This document shows positions 7,801 through 16,211 of a DNA stretch of 49,734 nucleotides, one piece after another (the first letter of the stretch is position 1; each line of letters starts with the position of its first letter). The translations under genes were made by a program, and so were the position numbers. The DNA lies in assembly GCA_905479265.1 (NCBI GenBank), contig CAJQLX010000058.1, positions 1 to 49,734 of the forward strand, given 5' to 3'. The notes under the pieces are model-generated. The model worked only from the letters and a program-made list of their open reading frames with translations. It did no database searches and was not told the origin of the DNA. The DNA comes from an uncultured Alphaproteobacteria bacterium. Its GTDB lineage: Bacteria > Pseudomonadota > Alphaproteobacteria > UBA7985.

Positions 7801-8073
7801 GCGGGTCGCGCTTGGCATGTTGGCGGTCGTTGCCGTAACGGCATCGCGAGCGGCTTCGAACTTGCTTGCGCCCCCGCCCCAGCCCTGATTCATCGAGCCA
7901 GATCCGTCCAACACAATCATGACATTCGACGTGTCTTTGAGCAGGGTTTCAAGGAAGTCGGATTCCTGCGCCAACGCTGCGCTGCTGCACAGCGCTCCAA
8001 CCGCAAGGGCGGCCCAACGGATGATTCTTGCACCCCACGGAAGGGAGCGGTACTGGTCCTGACCAAATGGCAC
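4882..8073 (-). CDS. secreted VWA-domain protein with coiled coil and five tandem beta-sandwich repeats
   Basis: A protein of about 1,063 residues from the GTG at 8073; a GTG at 8094 is an alternative. The open frame extends to 8442, but that would run into the ETF-QO gene and add sequence with no signal-peptide character. A signal peptide ends near SAALA-Q (residue 35). A von Willebrand A domain follows (about 50-230) with MIDAS motif DGSGS (56-60) and a later TDGAE. Residues about 240-630 are Glu/Ala/Gln/Leu-rich coiled coil. Five repeats of 80-87 residues (about 636-1047) follow, each with a W or hydrophobic strand, then L-P-x-G-x-Y and a closing V-x-A-G segment. This suggests a periplasmic or surface adhesion or scaffold protein; the function is unknown. 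It stands alone between dnaB and ETF-QO. Confidence 0.8.
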   Translation of the reverse strand: MPFGQDQYRSLPWGARIIRWAALAVGALCSSAALAQESDFLETLLKDTSNVMIVLDGSGSMNQGWGGGASKFEAARDAVTATTANMPSATRSGAITFGHRRNFDCSDIEVLTNPTATPAALARALRAEAPQERGMRPLADAIETAAARLSQQAGPGAIVVLTDGAEECGGNACALSAPLAQMQIPVHLIGMGMDASDAALLRCLPSSAGGSFVVAEPGEDLTPLIAKALSLSHTSNAQRSAASIARLLLQEQDMSVRDLTRIRGDLTRLDDAVSALAGRVNAFSERDLLTEELQIADGLSAEDEIAMIRGAAERLRDQLGSRDLMLIRMQDQTDAWNSGTLGLSRRADLAADMAKVSAVVTEPADKLRQGYERLVQRRAKLETEMAATAAQSAELHGRINDIEEALDQNVLRASSAQQLAQSLESGRPLADQEQPTLEGNDLPVLEVIARRDVQISELESERSALLEQLKSVRAELMDAQQDVLVVQRQRADAERRVNDARDLLAGLQANQLAMKANWEAEVNEAAFDHMKARQALELEMAGVLAASETMRTDLNAALEALEATKAENLRLVTARNDALTQAAESKLTATRLETQNQTLTDGLAQCRLGQEDLSQRIAMLEAAMEEAQTIVAARKPDTVRFMLSPDVPLDADVALSWTVEDAVTNASLDAGQGASLSLPKTAGEYRVIAELDGQLVEQAFSVEAFERTDHEFSLDLARLELRLDPTKATDAAIQPLMVRVSSPFYALETPVAAGEVRRLYVPEAAYTLEAEIGLDRWSHPLTVTAGETTAHAITVETLPVSLDLIAGESGAPIDEDLQWVLRDARNPAKQVAFQGPQATIDLKPGIYDVEVAFEGFVASQTVFVDASEPVSEPIFERVRFNDGAVRLSFANNGEAVPAGIDVQWRIEMQGAAIVTSQTLDGDMVQLPAGGYQLRSRVNDVELEQEFYVLAGQVTALEPDFSLGQVTLSLLDDSGRSLDNDSIEWSIVPQQVSTDANGFGGAVKTGAAVQTLLLPEGRYRVTAQAGSQVVNRLISVKSGDKSSFGLMLKAVVQADSLAQLVTKP
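4933..6168 (-). repeat. five tandem protein repeats (80-87 residues each) within the VWA protein
   Basis: Reading from the N-terminal side, repeats cover approximately residues 636-714, 715-795, 796-877, 878-960 and 961-1047. The shared pattern is a strand of the type VxLSL, a W-centred strand in most units, a stretch ending LPxGxYxV or similar, and a closing strand with AG. Identity between units is low, so they are old duplications of an Ig-like or carboxypeptidase-regulatory-like beta-sandwich rather than recent DNA repeats. Confidence 0.55.
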
Positions 8074-8120
8074 GGTCTGACTCCAAAACTGCACGTCTGA
8101 AACGGCTAAATTGCAAATTG

Positions 8121-8155
8121 CTACGCATAATCCCTTAAAACGACGGGTTATGCGT
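8121..8155. promoter_or_regulatory. palindromic operator-like element upstream of the VWA gene
   Basis: Perfect 8-bp inverted arms ACGCATAA (8123-8130) and TTATGCGT (8148-8155) are separated by 17 bases; adjacent CCC and GGG extend the symmetry with one bulge. The left half, 8121-8137, is the second copy of the box found before dnaB. The element lies 27 bases before the GTG at 8094 and 48 before that at 8073, so a repressor or activator site for the VWA gene is plausible. Confidence 0.45.
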
Positions 8156-8202
8156 CTTCTTAGCCAAGAGTGCTGCAAGCCGCGAGCCACGAATAAGGCC
8201 AC

Positions 8203-8232
8203 AAAAAAAGGCCTCCTGCAGGAGACCTTTTT
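8203..8232 (-). terminator. intrinsic terminator after the ETF-QO gene
   Basis: On the minus strand AAAGGTCTCC-TGCA-GGAGGCCTTT forms a 10-bp stem (one G-U pair) with a four-base loop, followed by a run of T residues. It begins 17 bases past the ETF-QO stop codon and isolates that gene from the VWA gene. The flanking A and T runs could also make it work in the other direction. Confidence 0.85.
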
Positions 8233-8248
8233 GATGCCGAGCAGAGGC

Positions 8249-9904
8249 TTACATGTTGCCGTAGTTCGGCCCACCGCCGCCTTCTGGCGTGACCCAATTG
8301 ATGTTCTGGGTCGGATCTTTGATGTCACAGGTTTTACAGTGCACGCAATTTTGCGCGTTGATCTGTAACTGCGGATTGGTGCCGTCGTCATCCCGCACAA
8401 TCTCATAAACCCCAGCCGGACAGTAGCGCTGCTCAGGTGCATCGTACTGCGCGAGGTTGATGGTGATCGGCGTGCTGCTGTCTTTGAGCGTCAGGTGGAT
8501 CGGCTGATCTTCCTCGTGGTTCACGTTTGCGACGTAGACCGAAGAGGTCTTGTCAAAGCTGATAACGCCATCGGGCTTTGGGTAGTCGATCCTTTTACAC
8601 TGATCCGCTGGTTTGAGCGTTTCGTGGTCTTTGTGCTTGTGCTTGAAGGTCCACGGCATCGGAATGCCCAAATTGGACAGATGCAGTTCCAGTGCACCAA
8701 CGCCGAAACCAGCCAGTCCGAGCTTGTGGAACCAAGGGCCAAAGTTCCGCGCCTTGAACAGCTCTTTGAACACCCAGCTCCGTTCCATGTTGGACTGGTA
8801 GTCTGTGACCTCAGCCGGGGCAGCTTCACCCTGCTGCAGCGCTTCGAACACCGCTTCAGCCGCAACCATGCCGGACTTCATCGCCGTATGAGAGCCTTTG
8901 ATCTTTGGAACGTTCAGGAAGCCAGCAGAGCAACCCAGCAGCATACCGCCGGGGAACGTCAACTTGGGAATAGACTGGAAACCGCCCTCGTTGATCGCAC
9001 GCGCCCCGTAGGACAACCGCTTGCCGCCTTCGAGCATCGGTCTGATCTTTGGGTGCTGCTTGAAGCGCTGGAATTCATCGAACGGGCTCAGGTGTGGGTT
9101 TTTGTAATCGAGCGCGACCACGTAACCGACGTAAGCCTGATTGTTGTCGAGGTGATAGATAAACGAACCGCCCCACGTATTCCAATCCATCGGCCAACCC
9201 GCCGAGTGCAGGATCGAACCTTCTTTGTGCTTCTCGGGGTCAAGCTCCCACAGCTCTTTAAAGCCAATGCCGTACTTTTGCGGGCTGGAGTCGTCGGCCA
9301 GACCAAAGCGCTCGATCAACTGCTTAGACAGCGAACCGCGCACGCCTTCGGCGAACATGGTGTACTTGGCGTGCAGCTCCATACCCGGCTCAAAGCCAGA
9401 TTTTTGCTCACCATCACGACCAATGCCCATGACACCGGTTGCAACGCCCTTGACCGAGCCATCGTCGTTATACAGCACTTCAGATGCCGGGAAGCCGGGG
9501 AAGATTTCGATGCCCATGCCTTCGGCCTGCTCCGCCAACCAGCGGCAAACGTTGCCCAGCGAGACGATGTAGTTGCCATCGTTATGCACTTGCTCAGGCA
9601 TGGCCCAGATCGGCATGGAAATTCCATTAGCCTCGGTCAGGACCATGAATTTTTCATCCGTGACGGGAACGTTCAGCGGCGCGCCGCGTTCTTTCCAGTC
9701 TGGGAACAACTCGTCCATTGCGCGCGGTTCCATCACCGCACCTGACAGGATATGAGCGCCGACCTCCGAGCCCTTTTCGAGCACAACAATCGCCAGCTCT
9801 TCACCCTTTTCCTGCGCCAGCTGCTGCAATCGGATTGCCGCAGAAAGTCCAGAGGGGCCGCCGCCGACAATGACGACGTCTACTTCCATCGCTTCGCGTT
9901 CCAT
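8249..9904 (-). CDS. electron transfer flavoprotein-ubiquinone oxidoreductase
   Basis: A 551-residue membrane-associated enzyme that passes electrons from ETF, reduced by acyl-CoA and other dehydrogenases, to ubiquinone. The FAD-binding dinucleotide motif GGGPSG is at residues 14-19. The C-terminal ferredoxin-like domain supplies the 4Fe-4S ligands as C495, C520, C523 and C526 (CPAG and NCVHCKTCD). I chose the ATG at 9904 because MEREAMEVDVVIVGGG matches the usual family start and GGGAG lies 9 bases upstream; the frame extends to 10066 without family-like sequence. It is a single gene with its own terminator, transcribed divergently from the UDG gene; the ETF subunit genes are not in the window. 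Confidence 0.96.
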   Translation of the reverse strand: MEREAMEVDVVIVGGGPSGLSAAIRLQQLAQEKGEELAIVVLEKGSEVGAHILSGAVMEPRAMDELFPDWKERGAPLNVPVTDEKFMVLTEANGISMPIWAMPEQVHNDGNYIVSLGNVCRWLAEQAEGMGIEIFPGFPASEVLYNDDGSVKGVATGVMGIGRDGEQKSGFEPGMELHAKYTMFAEGVRGSLSKQLIERFGLADDSSPQKYGIGFKELWELDPEKHKEGSILHSAGWPMDWNTWGGSFIYHLDNNQAYVGYVVALDYKNPHLSPFDEFQRFKQHPKIRPMLEGGKRLSYGARAINEGGFQSIPKLTFPGGMLLGCSAGFLNVPKIKGSHTAMKSGMVAAEAVFEALQQGEAAPAEVTDYQSNMERSWVFKELFKARNFGPWFHKLGLAGFGVGALELHLSNLGIPMPWTFKHKHKDHETLKPADQCKRIDYPKPDGVISFDKTSSVYVANVNHEEDQPIHLTLKDSSTPITINLAQYDAPEQRYCPAGVYEIVRDDDGTNPQLQINAQNCVHCKTCDIKDPTQNINWVTPEGGGGPNYGNM

Positions 9905-10090
9905 GACCTCAATCTCCCAAGTCATAGGGGACTTCTTGGCGGCCTGCGTCGCTGATGCATGTACGATCAGCGAGCTTTGGGGCTTGAGCCAATGTGAAAT
10001 CCCTTCCACATTCATAAGAACAATATTGAGCGGACCATAGACAATCAGTCTGCACGCGCAACGCAAACAAACCGGATGCGACTTCTATTC

Positions 10091-10981
10091 ATGTCAGAAA
10101 CGCTCAACACGACTGTCTACGACCCGGCCCTGTGGGCTGAGGCTGTCGCTTGGCAGCAGGAATGCGGCGTTTTCGATCTTTTGTCGGATCAGCCCGTAGA
10201 CGCTTTTGCCGCACGTGAGCTGGAAAAGGCATCCGCGCCAGCGGCGATTCGCACCGACGCCGCGCCGCGTCCTGCGGCTGCGCCAGCACGGCCCGCAGCC
10301 CCTGCGCGCGCAAAACCCGCTGCCGCGCGCCCCCCAACCAACCAGCACGCTCGCCGTGGTTTAGAGGCGGTTGCCGATATTGCAGAAGCGGAGAAGCGCG
10401 CCGCTGCGTGTTCGTCCATCGAGGAATTGGTGGCCGCCGTTGAGGACTTTGACGGCTGCTTGCTCAAAGACACGGCCAGCAACACCGTTTTTGGCGACGG
10501 ACCGACCGACAGCGACATCATGATCATCGGCGAGGCTCCCGGCGCAGACGAGGATCGCCAAGGCCGCCCCTTTGTTGGCCGATCGGGTCAAATGCTTGAC
10601 GAGATGCTCTCTTATATAGGGCTCAAGCGAGAAGAAGACTTCCGCATCACCAATATCGTCTTCTGGCGACCACCGGGGAACCGCAAACCCAATGCCGGCG
10701 AAGTCGCTTTGTGCTGGCCGTTTTCCAAGCGCCATATCGAGCTTGTCCAGCCAAAGGTTATTCTGGCCGTTGGTGGCTTGTCGGCGCAAACCCTGCTCGA
10801 CCCCAACTTGCGGATCACGCGAGAGCGGGGGAAGTGGCGGTCGCTGGATGTTAGGGGCAGTGCTGTTCCTGTGCTGCCAACGCTGCACCCGGCTTACTTG
10901 CTGCGCCAACCGGTCAACAAGCGCGAGGCCTGGACTGATCTGCTGACGCTCAAACAGTTCCTGAACAATCCGGAAGGCTGA
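10091..10981 (+). CDS. family-4-like uracil-DNA glycosylase, with two iron-sulfur ligands replaced
   Basis: A 296-residue DNA repair enzyme that removes uracil from DNA. A non-catalytic N-terminal part with an Ala/Pro-rich linker (about residues 50-80) precedes the glycosylase domain. Motif A is GEAPGADEDRQGRPF, followed by NIVFWRPPGNR and the HPAYLLR motif. Family 4 enzymes hold a 4Fe-4S cluster with four cysteines (TthUDGA C14, C17, C86, C102). Aligning by motifs, this protein keeps the equivalents of C17 (DGCLL) and C102 (ALCWPF) but has Phe and Trp at the other two, so a cluster is unlikely. An ATG at 10076 is an equally possible start; neither has a clear ribosome site. Its stop overlaps the moaB start. 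Confidence 0.88.
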   Translation: MSETLNTTVYDPALWAEAVAWQQECGVFDLLSDQPVDAFAARELEKASAPAAIRTDAAPRPAAAPARPAAPARAKPAAARPPTNQHARRGLEAVADIAEAEKRAAACSSIEELVAAVEDFDGCLLKDTASNTVFGDGPTDSDIMIIGEAPGADEDRQGRPFVGRSGQMLDEMLSYIGLKREEDFRITNIVFWRPPGNRKPNAGEVALCWPFSKRHIELVQPKVILAVGGLSAQTLLDPNLRITRERGKWRSLDVRGSAVPVLPTLHPAYLLRQPVNKREAWTDLLTLKQFLNNPEG

Positions 10982-11535
10982 TGATGATGATGACCCAGTC
11001 CATACCCGCCCGCTTTGACGAAACCCGTCCTTTTTTGGCGGTCAATATCGCTGTGCTCACGGTGTCCGACACGCGGACTGCGGAAACGGACAAAAGCGGT
11101 GATGCGCTGGCGGCCATGATCGAAGCGGATGGCCACTTGGTTGCCCATCGGTTGATCCTGAAAGACGACGCAGACGTGATCGCCGCCCAGCTCGACGTCT
11201 GGATCAGCGATCCGACCATCGATTGCATCATCACCACCGGCGGCACGGGCGTAACAGGCCGCGATGTGACACCCGAAGCCTTTGACCGTGTGCTTGAAAA
11301 GAAAATTGATGGGTTTGGCGAGATGTTTCGCTGGCTGAGCTTTCAGATGATCGGCACCTCTGCGCTGCAGTCCCGCGCCGTGGGCGGCGTGTCGCAAGGC
11401 ACCTATATGTTCGCCCTGCCCGGTTCAACCGGCGCGGTGAAAGACGGTTGGACAAAAATTCTCCGCTTTCAGCTGGATAATAGACACCGGCCCTGCAACC
11501 TCGTGGAATTAATGCCCCGGCTGCAAGAAGTCTGA
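10981..11535 (+). CDS. moaB: molybdenum cofactor biosynthesis protein MoaB
   Basis: About 184 residues of the MoaB/Mog family, which bind and adenylylate molybdopterin on the way to molybdenum cofactor. The family motifs are clear: VLTVSDTRT near residue 27, the glycine-rich GGTGVTGRDVTPEA near residue 80, and ALPGSTGAV near the C-terminus. The start is a run of four ATG codons (10981-10992); GGAAGG at 10972-10977 best fits the second or third. It overlaps the UDG stop by one base (TGATG), so the two are translationally linked. The link between uracil repair and cofactor synthesis is only genomic. Confidence 0.94.
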   Translation: MMMMTQSIPARFDETRPFLAVNIAVLTVSDTRTAETDKSGDALAAMIEADGHLVAHRLILKDDADVIAAQLDVWISDPTIDCIITTGGTGVTGRDVTPEAFDRVLEKKIDGFGEMFRWLSFQMIGTSALQSRAVGGVSQGTYMFALPGSTGAVKDGWTKILRFQLDNRHRPCNLVELMPRLQEV

Positions 11536-11554
11536 GAGAGCACGCAACCGATCC

Positions 11555-12610
11555 ATGGCACTGACTGAAACTCAACTCGAATATATTTCGACCAGCGTAG
11601 AAGCCTTGGGTTTAAGCGCCGATCCGATCCGGCCTTTGCGCTTGCGCAGCCTGAGCCATGAGCACGTGCGGGTCGCAAACCACGGTGTTGTGCGCATGCC
11701 CATCGCGCTGCCGAACGAGCGACACTGGACCCAGTGGGCCGATTTTCAGGCTGAGGCTTATGGAACGCTTGGCCGGCGCAACCTGTCGCCCCGTTTCTTT
11801 GCGTCCCTGGACTCCTGTCCCGCCCTGCCAAACGGTGGCGCTCTTGTCGAGTTTGTCCAAGGCCGCTTGCCCCGACTGCCCAAGGACTTTCCAGCGCTGG
11901 CCCGGTTCTTGGCTAAACTGCACCAACTGCCGCCACCGCCCCAAGATATGTGTGGCCTGCCCTATCACAGCGAGCCCCTGCTCGCGGCCATGCAGGATAT
12001 TCTTGAGCAAGCCCAATATCTCGCTGAAGCCCCCATTACCGACGGCACGCGCAAAATCCTAGAATCTGAGCTGACGTGGCTCGATGGTTTTGCGACGTCG
12101 GGCTGGGTCCGTATGGGCGCACCGCCCTTTGGCTTGACGATTGGCCGCGCGCATCCGGGTGATTTCCTCATCAACGACCAAGGCGAAGCGGTTCTGTTGG
12201 ATGTTGAGAACCTGCACTATGGCCTCAGCATCCTCGATGTCGGTGCCCTGTCTATATACCCGGCAACGGTTTGGGATATGGGGGTCAAAAGCGATTTGAC
12301 GGAAATGGACGTGCTTGAGTTCCACCGCCATTACCTTGATGCCCTGCCCAAAGCCCACCGCACCCACTACGCGCCTTGGCTGCAGGTGGGACGCCGGATT
12401 GCCACGCTGCGGCTTCTGACATGGGCGTGCATGTGGCTTGTACGGCACCGGCGTCCGGGCGACCAATGGGCCGCCGACAAGCGCCCGCCGGGGATCATGA
12501 CGCACGCGCTCACCCAAGCGCAACATTTCGTGTCAGAACCCGTTGTTGGTGCTCTGCGGTCAGAATGGATGCGTAGAGATGGGCTTTGTGCGCAGATTAA
12601 TCGGTTATGA
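11555..12610 (+). CDS. aminoglycoside/choline-kinase-like phosphotransferase (APH family)
   Basis: A 351-residue protein with the protein-kinase-like APH fold. The catalytic loop reads [10 protein letters not shown] (around residue 194), with the expected Asp and Asn, and the metal-binding Asp lies in LLDVEN (around residue 212). An N-terminal lobe with DFQAEAY supplies the position expected for the helix C glutamate. The substrate cannot be read from the sequence; housekeeping members phosphorylate small molecules, sugars or proteins, and nothing suggests drug resistance. It starts 19 bases after moaB and its stop overlaps the rnhB ATG (ATGA), so it belongs to a UDG-moaB-phosphotransferase-rnhB operon. 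Confidence 0.78.
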   Translation: MALTETQLEYISTSVEALGLSADPIRPLRLRSLSHEHVRVANHGVVRMPIALPNERHWTQWADFQAEAYGTLGRRNLSPRFFASLDSCPALPNGGALVEFVQGRLPRLPKDFPALARFLAKLHQLPPPPQDMCGLPYHSEPLLAAMQDILEQAQYLAEAPITDGTRKILESELTWLDGFATSGWVRMGAPPFGLTIGRAHPGDFLINDQGEAVLLDVENLHYGLSILDVGALSIYPATVWDMGVKSDLTEMDVLEFHRHYLDALPKAHRTHYAPWLQVGRRIATLRLLTWACMWLVRHRRPGDQWAADKRPPGIMTHALTQAQHFVSEPVVGALRSEWMRRDGLCAQINRL

Positions 12611-13197
12611 CCGACCTCTTCGGCAGCGAAATTATCGCAGGCATCGACGAAGTGGGGCGCGGCCCCCTTGCCGGTCCGGTTGTCACCGCTGCGGTCATAT
12701 TGCCCAAGCCCATCGTCGGTTTAGCCGATTCCAAGACCCTTAGTAAGAAACGGCGCGAGGCGCTGTTTCCGCAGATCATGTCCCAAGCGCTTGTGGGAAT
12801 CGGCGCGGCCTCTGTCTGTGAGATTGATCAACTCAACATTTTACACGCCACCATGCTGGCCATGCGACGCGCCGTCCTGCGCCTTCCCGCCGTGCCGACG
12901 CTGGCGTTGGTCGATGGCAATCAGAACCCGGGCCTGGGCCTGCGCACGGAATTAATCGTCAAAGGGGACACCAAGGTTCCTGAGATTTCTGCGGCTTCCA
13001 TCGTCGCGAAAGTCATTCGCGATCGTCTGATGAGCAAACTTGCGCTGAAGTATCCGGTTTATGGGTGGGAGAGTAACGCGGGCTATGGCGCAAAGCGGCA
13101 CCGCGACGCGATGGCGGAACAGGGCGTCACCGCGCATCACCGCCGAAGCTTCGCGCCGTTACGGGAGTGGTTGGAAAGTGAGACATTTGTCGCATAA
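12607..13197 (+). CDS. rnhB: ribonuclease HII
   Basis: A 196-residue enzyme that cuts the RNA strand of RNA-DNA hybrids and removes single ribonucleotides misincorporated in DNA. The N-terminal motif [14 protein letters not shown] carries the first catalytic Asp-Glu pair (residues 14-15 region), a second Asp lies in ALVDGNQNP, and [10 protein letters not shown] provides the conserved helix. The length is normal. It overlaps the upstream gene by four bases (ATGA). Downstream, 150 AT-rich bases separate it from ccrM, a frequent partner in Alphaproteobacteria. Confidence 0.96.
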   Translation: MTDLFGSEIIAGIDEVGRGPLAGPVVTAAVILPKPIVGLADSKTLSKKRREALFPQIMSQALVGIGAASVCEIDQLNILHATMLAMRRAVLRLPAVPTLALVDGNQNPGLGLRTELIVKGDTKVPEISAASIVAKVIRDRLMSKLALKYPVYGWESNAGYGAKRHRDAMAEQGVTAHHRRSFAPLREWLESETFVA

Positions 13198-13308
13198 CTC
13201 GCTGCACATCAAGAACACAAAAGGAACAAGTTTTCGTACTGCGCCTATCTCAACACACCTTTGTAGGCTTTGGTTTAAGAAGAACAGATAGAGTGCTGTT
13301 TTTGCTGA

Positions 13309-14448
<1,140 letters not shown>

Positions 14449-14462
14449 GTTGACGAGGAATT

Positions 14463-14481
14463 ACTGGCAATTTCAGCCAGT
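14463..14481. other. hairpin between ccrM and mutY stop codons
   Basis: ACTGGC (14463-14468) and GCCAGT (14476-14481) form a perfect 6-bp stem with a seven-base loop in the short space between the convergent genes. It lacks a T-run in either direction, so it is not a convincing intrinsic terminator. Confidence 0.35.
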
Positions 14482-14500
14482 GGAAGGGCTTTGGATCAGC

Positions 14501-15598
14501 TCACTTATTTTCAAGAGCGTGCCTTGCGATTTTTTTCATGATCGTGGGTAAGGCAAATTGATCCAAGTTCTTTGAGGGCGCCCACGTGGCGCCCTTTTTT
14601 TTCGCCTCGATCACGCGCACCGCTTGGTCGATCGCAGGGGCTGGCACCACCACCACCCGCACGCGCAAATGAAAATGCGTGAAGGTGTGCTCGATTTCGC
14701 CGGGAATCATGCGTCCCTGCAGCTCGGACGGCGTCGCATCGGGCCAAACCTCGCCCCACTCGGTTCCCGGGACTTCCATCATTCCCCCCAGCAATCCCGT
14801 ATCGGGCCGGCGCGTGAGCAGGACGTCGCCTTGTTCGTTTTCGATCCAATAGGCAAGCCCGAACCGGGTTGGCTTGGGCTTTTTGGGCGCCTTTTTGGGA
14901 AACGCCGCCGCGCGCCCCTGTTCCATCGCCTGACAGCCCTCAGCGATGGGACACAGCAGGCACGATGGCGAGCGTGGGGTGCAAATGCCTGAGCCCAAAT
15001 CCATCATGGCTTGCGGAAAATCGCTGTTTCGCGCGGCGGGGGTAACGCGGTCGGTCAGCCTTTTGACCGCTGGTCTGGCTTTGGGCAGCGGGTCTTCCAA
15101 CGCGTACCAGCGGCTGATGACCCGCTCCACATTGCCATCGACAACAACGGCGCGCTGGTCAAAAGCAATGGCGGCAATCGCAGCAGCGGTATAGGCGCCA
15201 ACGCCGGGCAAGGTCAGCAAGTCCACCTCATCGCGCGGAAAGACGCCTTGACGGTGGTGAGCAATCTCAACCGCGCATTTGTGCAGGTTTCGGGCGCGGG
15301 CGTAGTACCCCAAACCCGCCCAAGCGGTCAGAACGTCATCCAAGGGCGCATCGGCCAGGGCTTGGACGGTCGGCCAAAGCGCTGTGAATTTCTCAAAATA
15401 GGCGCGAACCGTTGCCACAGTTGTTTGTTGCAACATGATTTCCGAGAGCCAAACGTGGTAAGGGTCAGCCACGGCGTCGCCCGTCGCCCGCCAAGGCAGG
15501 GTTCGGCGGTGCTGATCGTACCAAGCCAATAGCCGGTCGGAGAATGATTGCTCCAACGGATCAGGAGAGACAGAAACGGGTGGATCGGAATAAGCCAT
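14501..15598 (-). CDS. mutY: adenine DNA glycosylase MutY
   Basis: A 365-residue base-excision repair enzyme that removes adenine mispaired with 8-oxoguanine. Catalytic Glu lies in SEIMLQQT (around residue 54), the helix-hairpin-helix in LPGVGAYTA, and the catalytic Asp in VVVDGNVERV. The 4Fe-4S loop is complete with C-x6-C-x2-C-x5-C spacing (CTPRSPSCLLCPIAEGC). The C-terminal NUDIX-like domain that reads 8-oxoguanine spans about 235-355. Its 3' coding end contains, on the opposite strand, a perfect terminator hairpin for ccrM. The 5' end overlaps that of the divergent DUF721 gene, so the promoters of both lie inside coding sequence. Confidence 0.96.
   Translation of the reverse strand: MAYSDPPVSVSPDPLEQSFSDRLLAWYDQHRRTLPWRATGDAVADPYHVWLSEIMLQQTTVATVRAYFEKFTALWPTVQALADAPLDDVLTAWAGLGYYARARNLHKCAVEIAHHRQGVFPRDEVDLLTLPGVGAYTAAAIAAIAFDQRAVVVDGNVERVISRWYALEDPLPKARPAVKRLTDRVTPAARNSDFPQAMMDLGSGICTPRSPSCLLCPIAEGCQAMEQGRAAAFPKKAPKKPKPTRFGLAYWIENEQGDVLLTRRPDTGLLGGMMEVPGTEWGEVWPDATPSELQGRMIPGEIEHTFTHFHLRVRVVVVPAPAIDQAVRVIEAKKKGATWAPSKNLDQFALPTIMKKIARHALENK
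14576..14602 (+). terminator. intrinsic terminator for ccrM embedded in mutY coding sequence
   Basis: GGGCGCC (14576-14582) pairs perfectly with GGCGCCC (14588-14594) around the loop CACGT, followed by eight T residues (14595-14602) on the plus strand. It lies 128 bases past the ccrM stop, inside the convergent mutY gene, where the same bases encode the KKKGATW stretch. It is among the strongest terminator-like structures seen in the window. Confidence 0.75.
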
Positions 15599-16137
15599 TG
15601 TCGAAGGATGTAGGACGAAGCGGTCCGCGCGGCAAAGACTCCGCGCGCAAAACCGCCAAGCGCTCTTACAAAGCGCAAGGCCTGTCGCGGCTCATCCCCA
15701 AGGTGCTCAAGGATGGCTTGGGGCGCAAAGGCAGTCTCGAAGCGGACTTGGCCTTGCATTGGCGCGACGTGGTTGGCGCGGATCTGGCCAAATGGACCCT
15801 GCCCACCAAAATTACCTATGCCGATCGCAAGATGCGGCGGCGGGGGACACTGATGATCCTGGTCCACCCCGGCTACGCCCAATTTGCGCAGATGGCTGAG
15901 GGCGATATTCTGTCGAGCACCAACCAATTTCTTGGTCACGGGCGGGTCGAGAAAATCCAACTCAAGCAGACCCATAGCGTCAGCTTTGGCACTCATCGCA
16001 AAACTGTGAGCGTTCGTGGGGTCGCAGACCACGCTTCAGCGCTGGAACCCAGACGCGAAAGACGCCAAAATGGAGATCTGGATACGGCGCTCGAAACTCT
16101 CCGCCAAAGCGTTGCAGAACGCGAGAGACAGCGCTAA
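15580..16137 (+). CDS. DUF721 (DciA-like) protein
   Basis: About 185 residues from GTG at 15580, with AGGAG 12 bases upstream; ATG at 15544 would add twelve residues and is also possible. A basic N-terminal tail (RGKDSARKTAKR) leads into the DUF721/KH-like domain containing LSRLIPKVLKDGL, LHWRDVVGADLA and LMILVHPGYAQFAQMAEGDIL. DciA proteins load the replicative helicase in bacteria lacking DnaC, so this may serve the DnaB encoded at the start of the chromosomal part; assignment as DciA rests on the domain only. It overlaps the 5' end of mutY head-to-head and is followed by dsbA and smc on the same strand. Confidence 0.8.
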   Translation: MDRNKPLSKDVGRSGPRGKDSARKTAKRSYKAQGLSRLIPKVLKDGLGRKGSLEADLALHWRDVVGADLAKWTLPTKITYADRKMRRRGTLMILVHPGYAQFAQMAEGDILSSTNQFLGHGRVEKIQLKQTHSVSFGTHRKTVSVRGVADHASALEPRRERRQNGDLDTALETLRQSVAERERQR

Positions 16138-16157
16138 ATCGCATAAGTTACCCACAA

Positions 16158-16192
16158 GAATCTGCACGACTCCGGTTGTTAGTGACCGACTC
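16158..16192 (+). promoter_or_regulatory. three helically phased GANTC sites upstream of dsbA
   Basis: GAATC (16158-16162), GACTC (16168-16172) and GACTC (16188-16192) start exactly 10 and 20 bases apart, within the 74-base gap before the dsbA-like gene. By chance GANTC is expected about once per 256 bases. The sites are targets of the CcrM encoded 2 kb upstream, so methylation-dependent control of dsbA-smc transcription is plausible. Confidence 0.5.
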
Positions 16193-16211
16193 GAGTGGAT
16201 AAGAGCAAAGG

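Noticed and set aside
8074-8442. N-terminal extension of the VWA protein up to 8442.
   Set aside because: It would cover the ETF-QO terminator and enter the ETF-QO gene; the signal peptide starts near 8073.
8495-9745. A 416-residue plus-strand open frame opposite ETF-QO.
   Set aside because: It is an antisense shadow of a well conserved gene.
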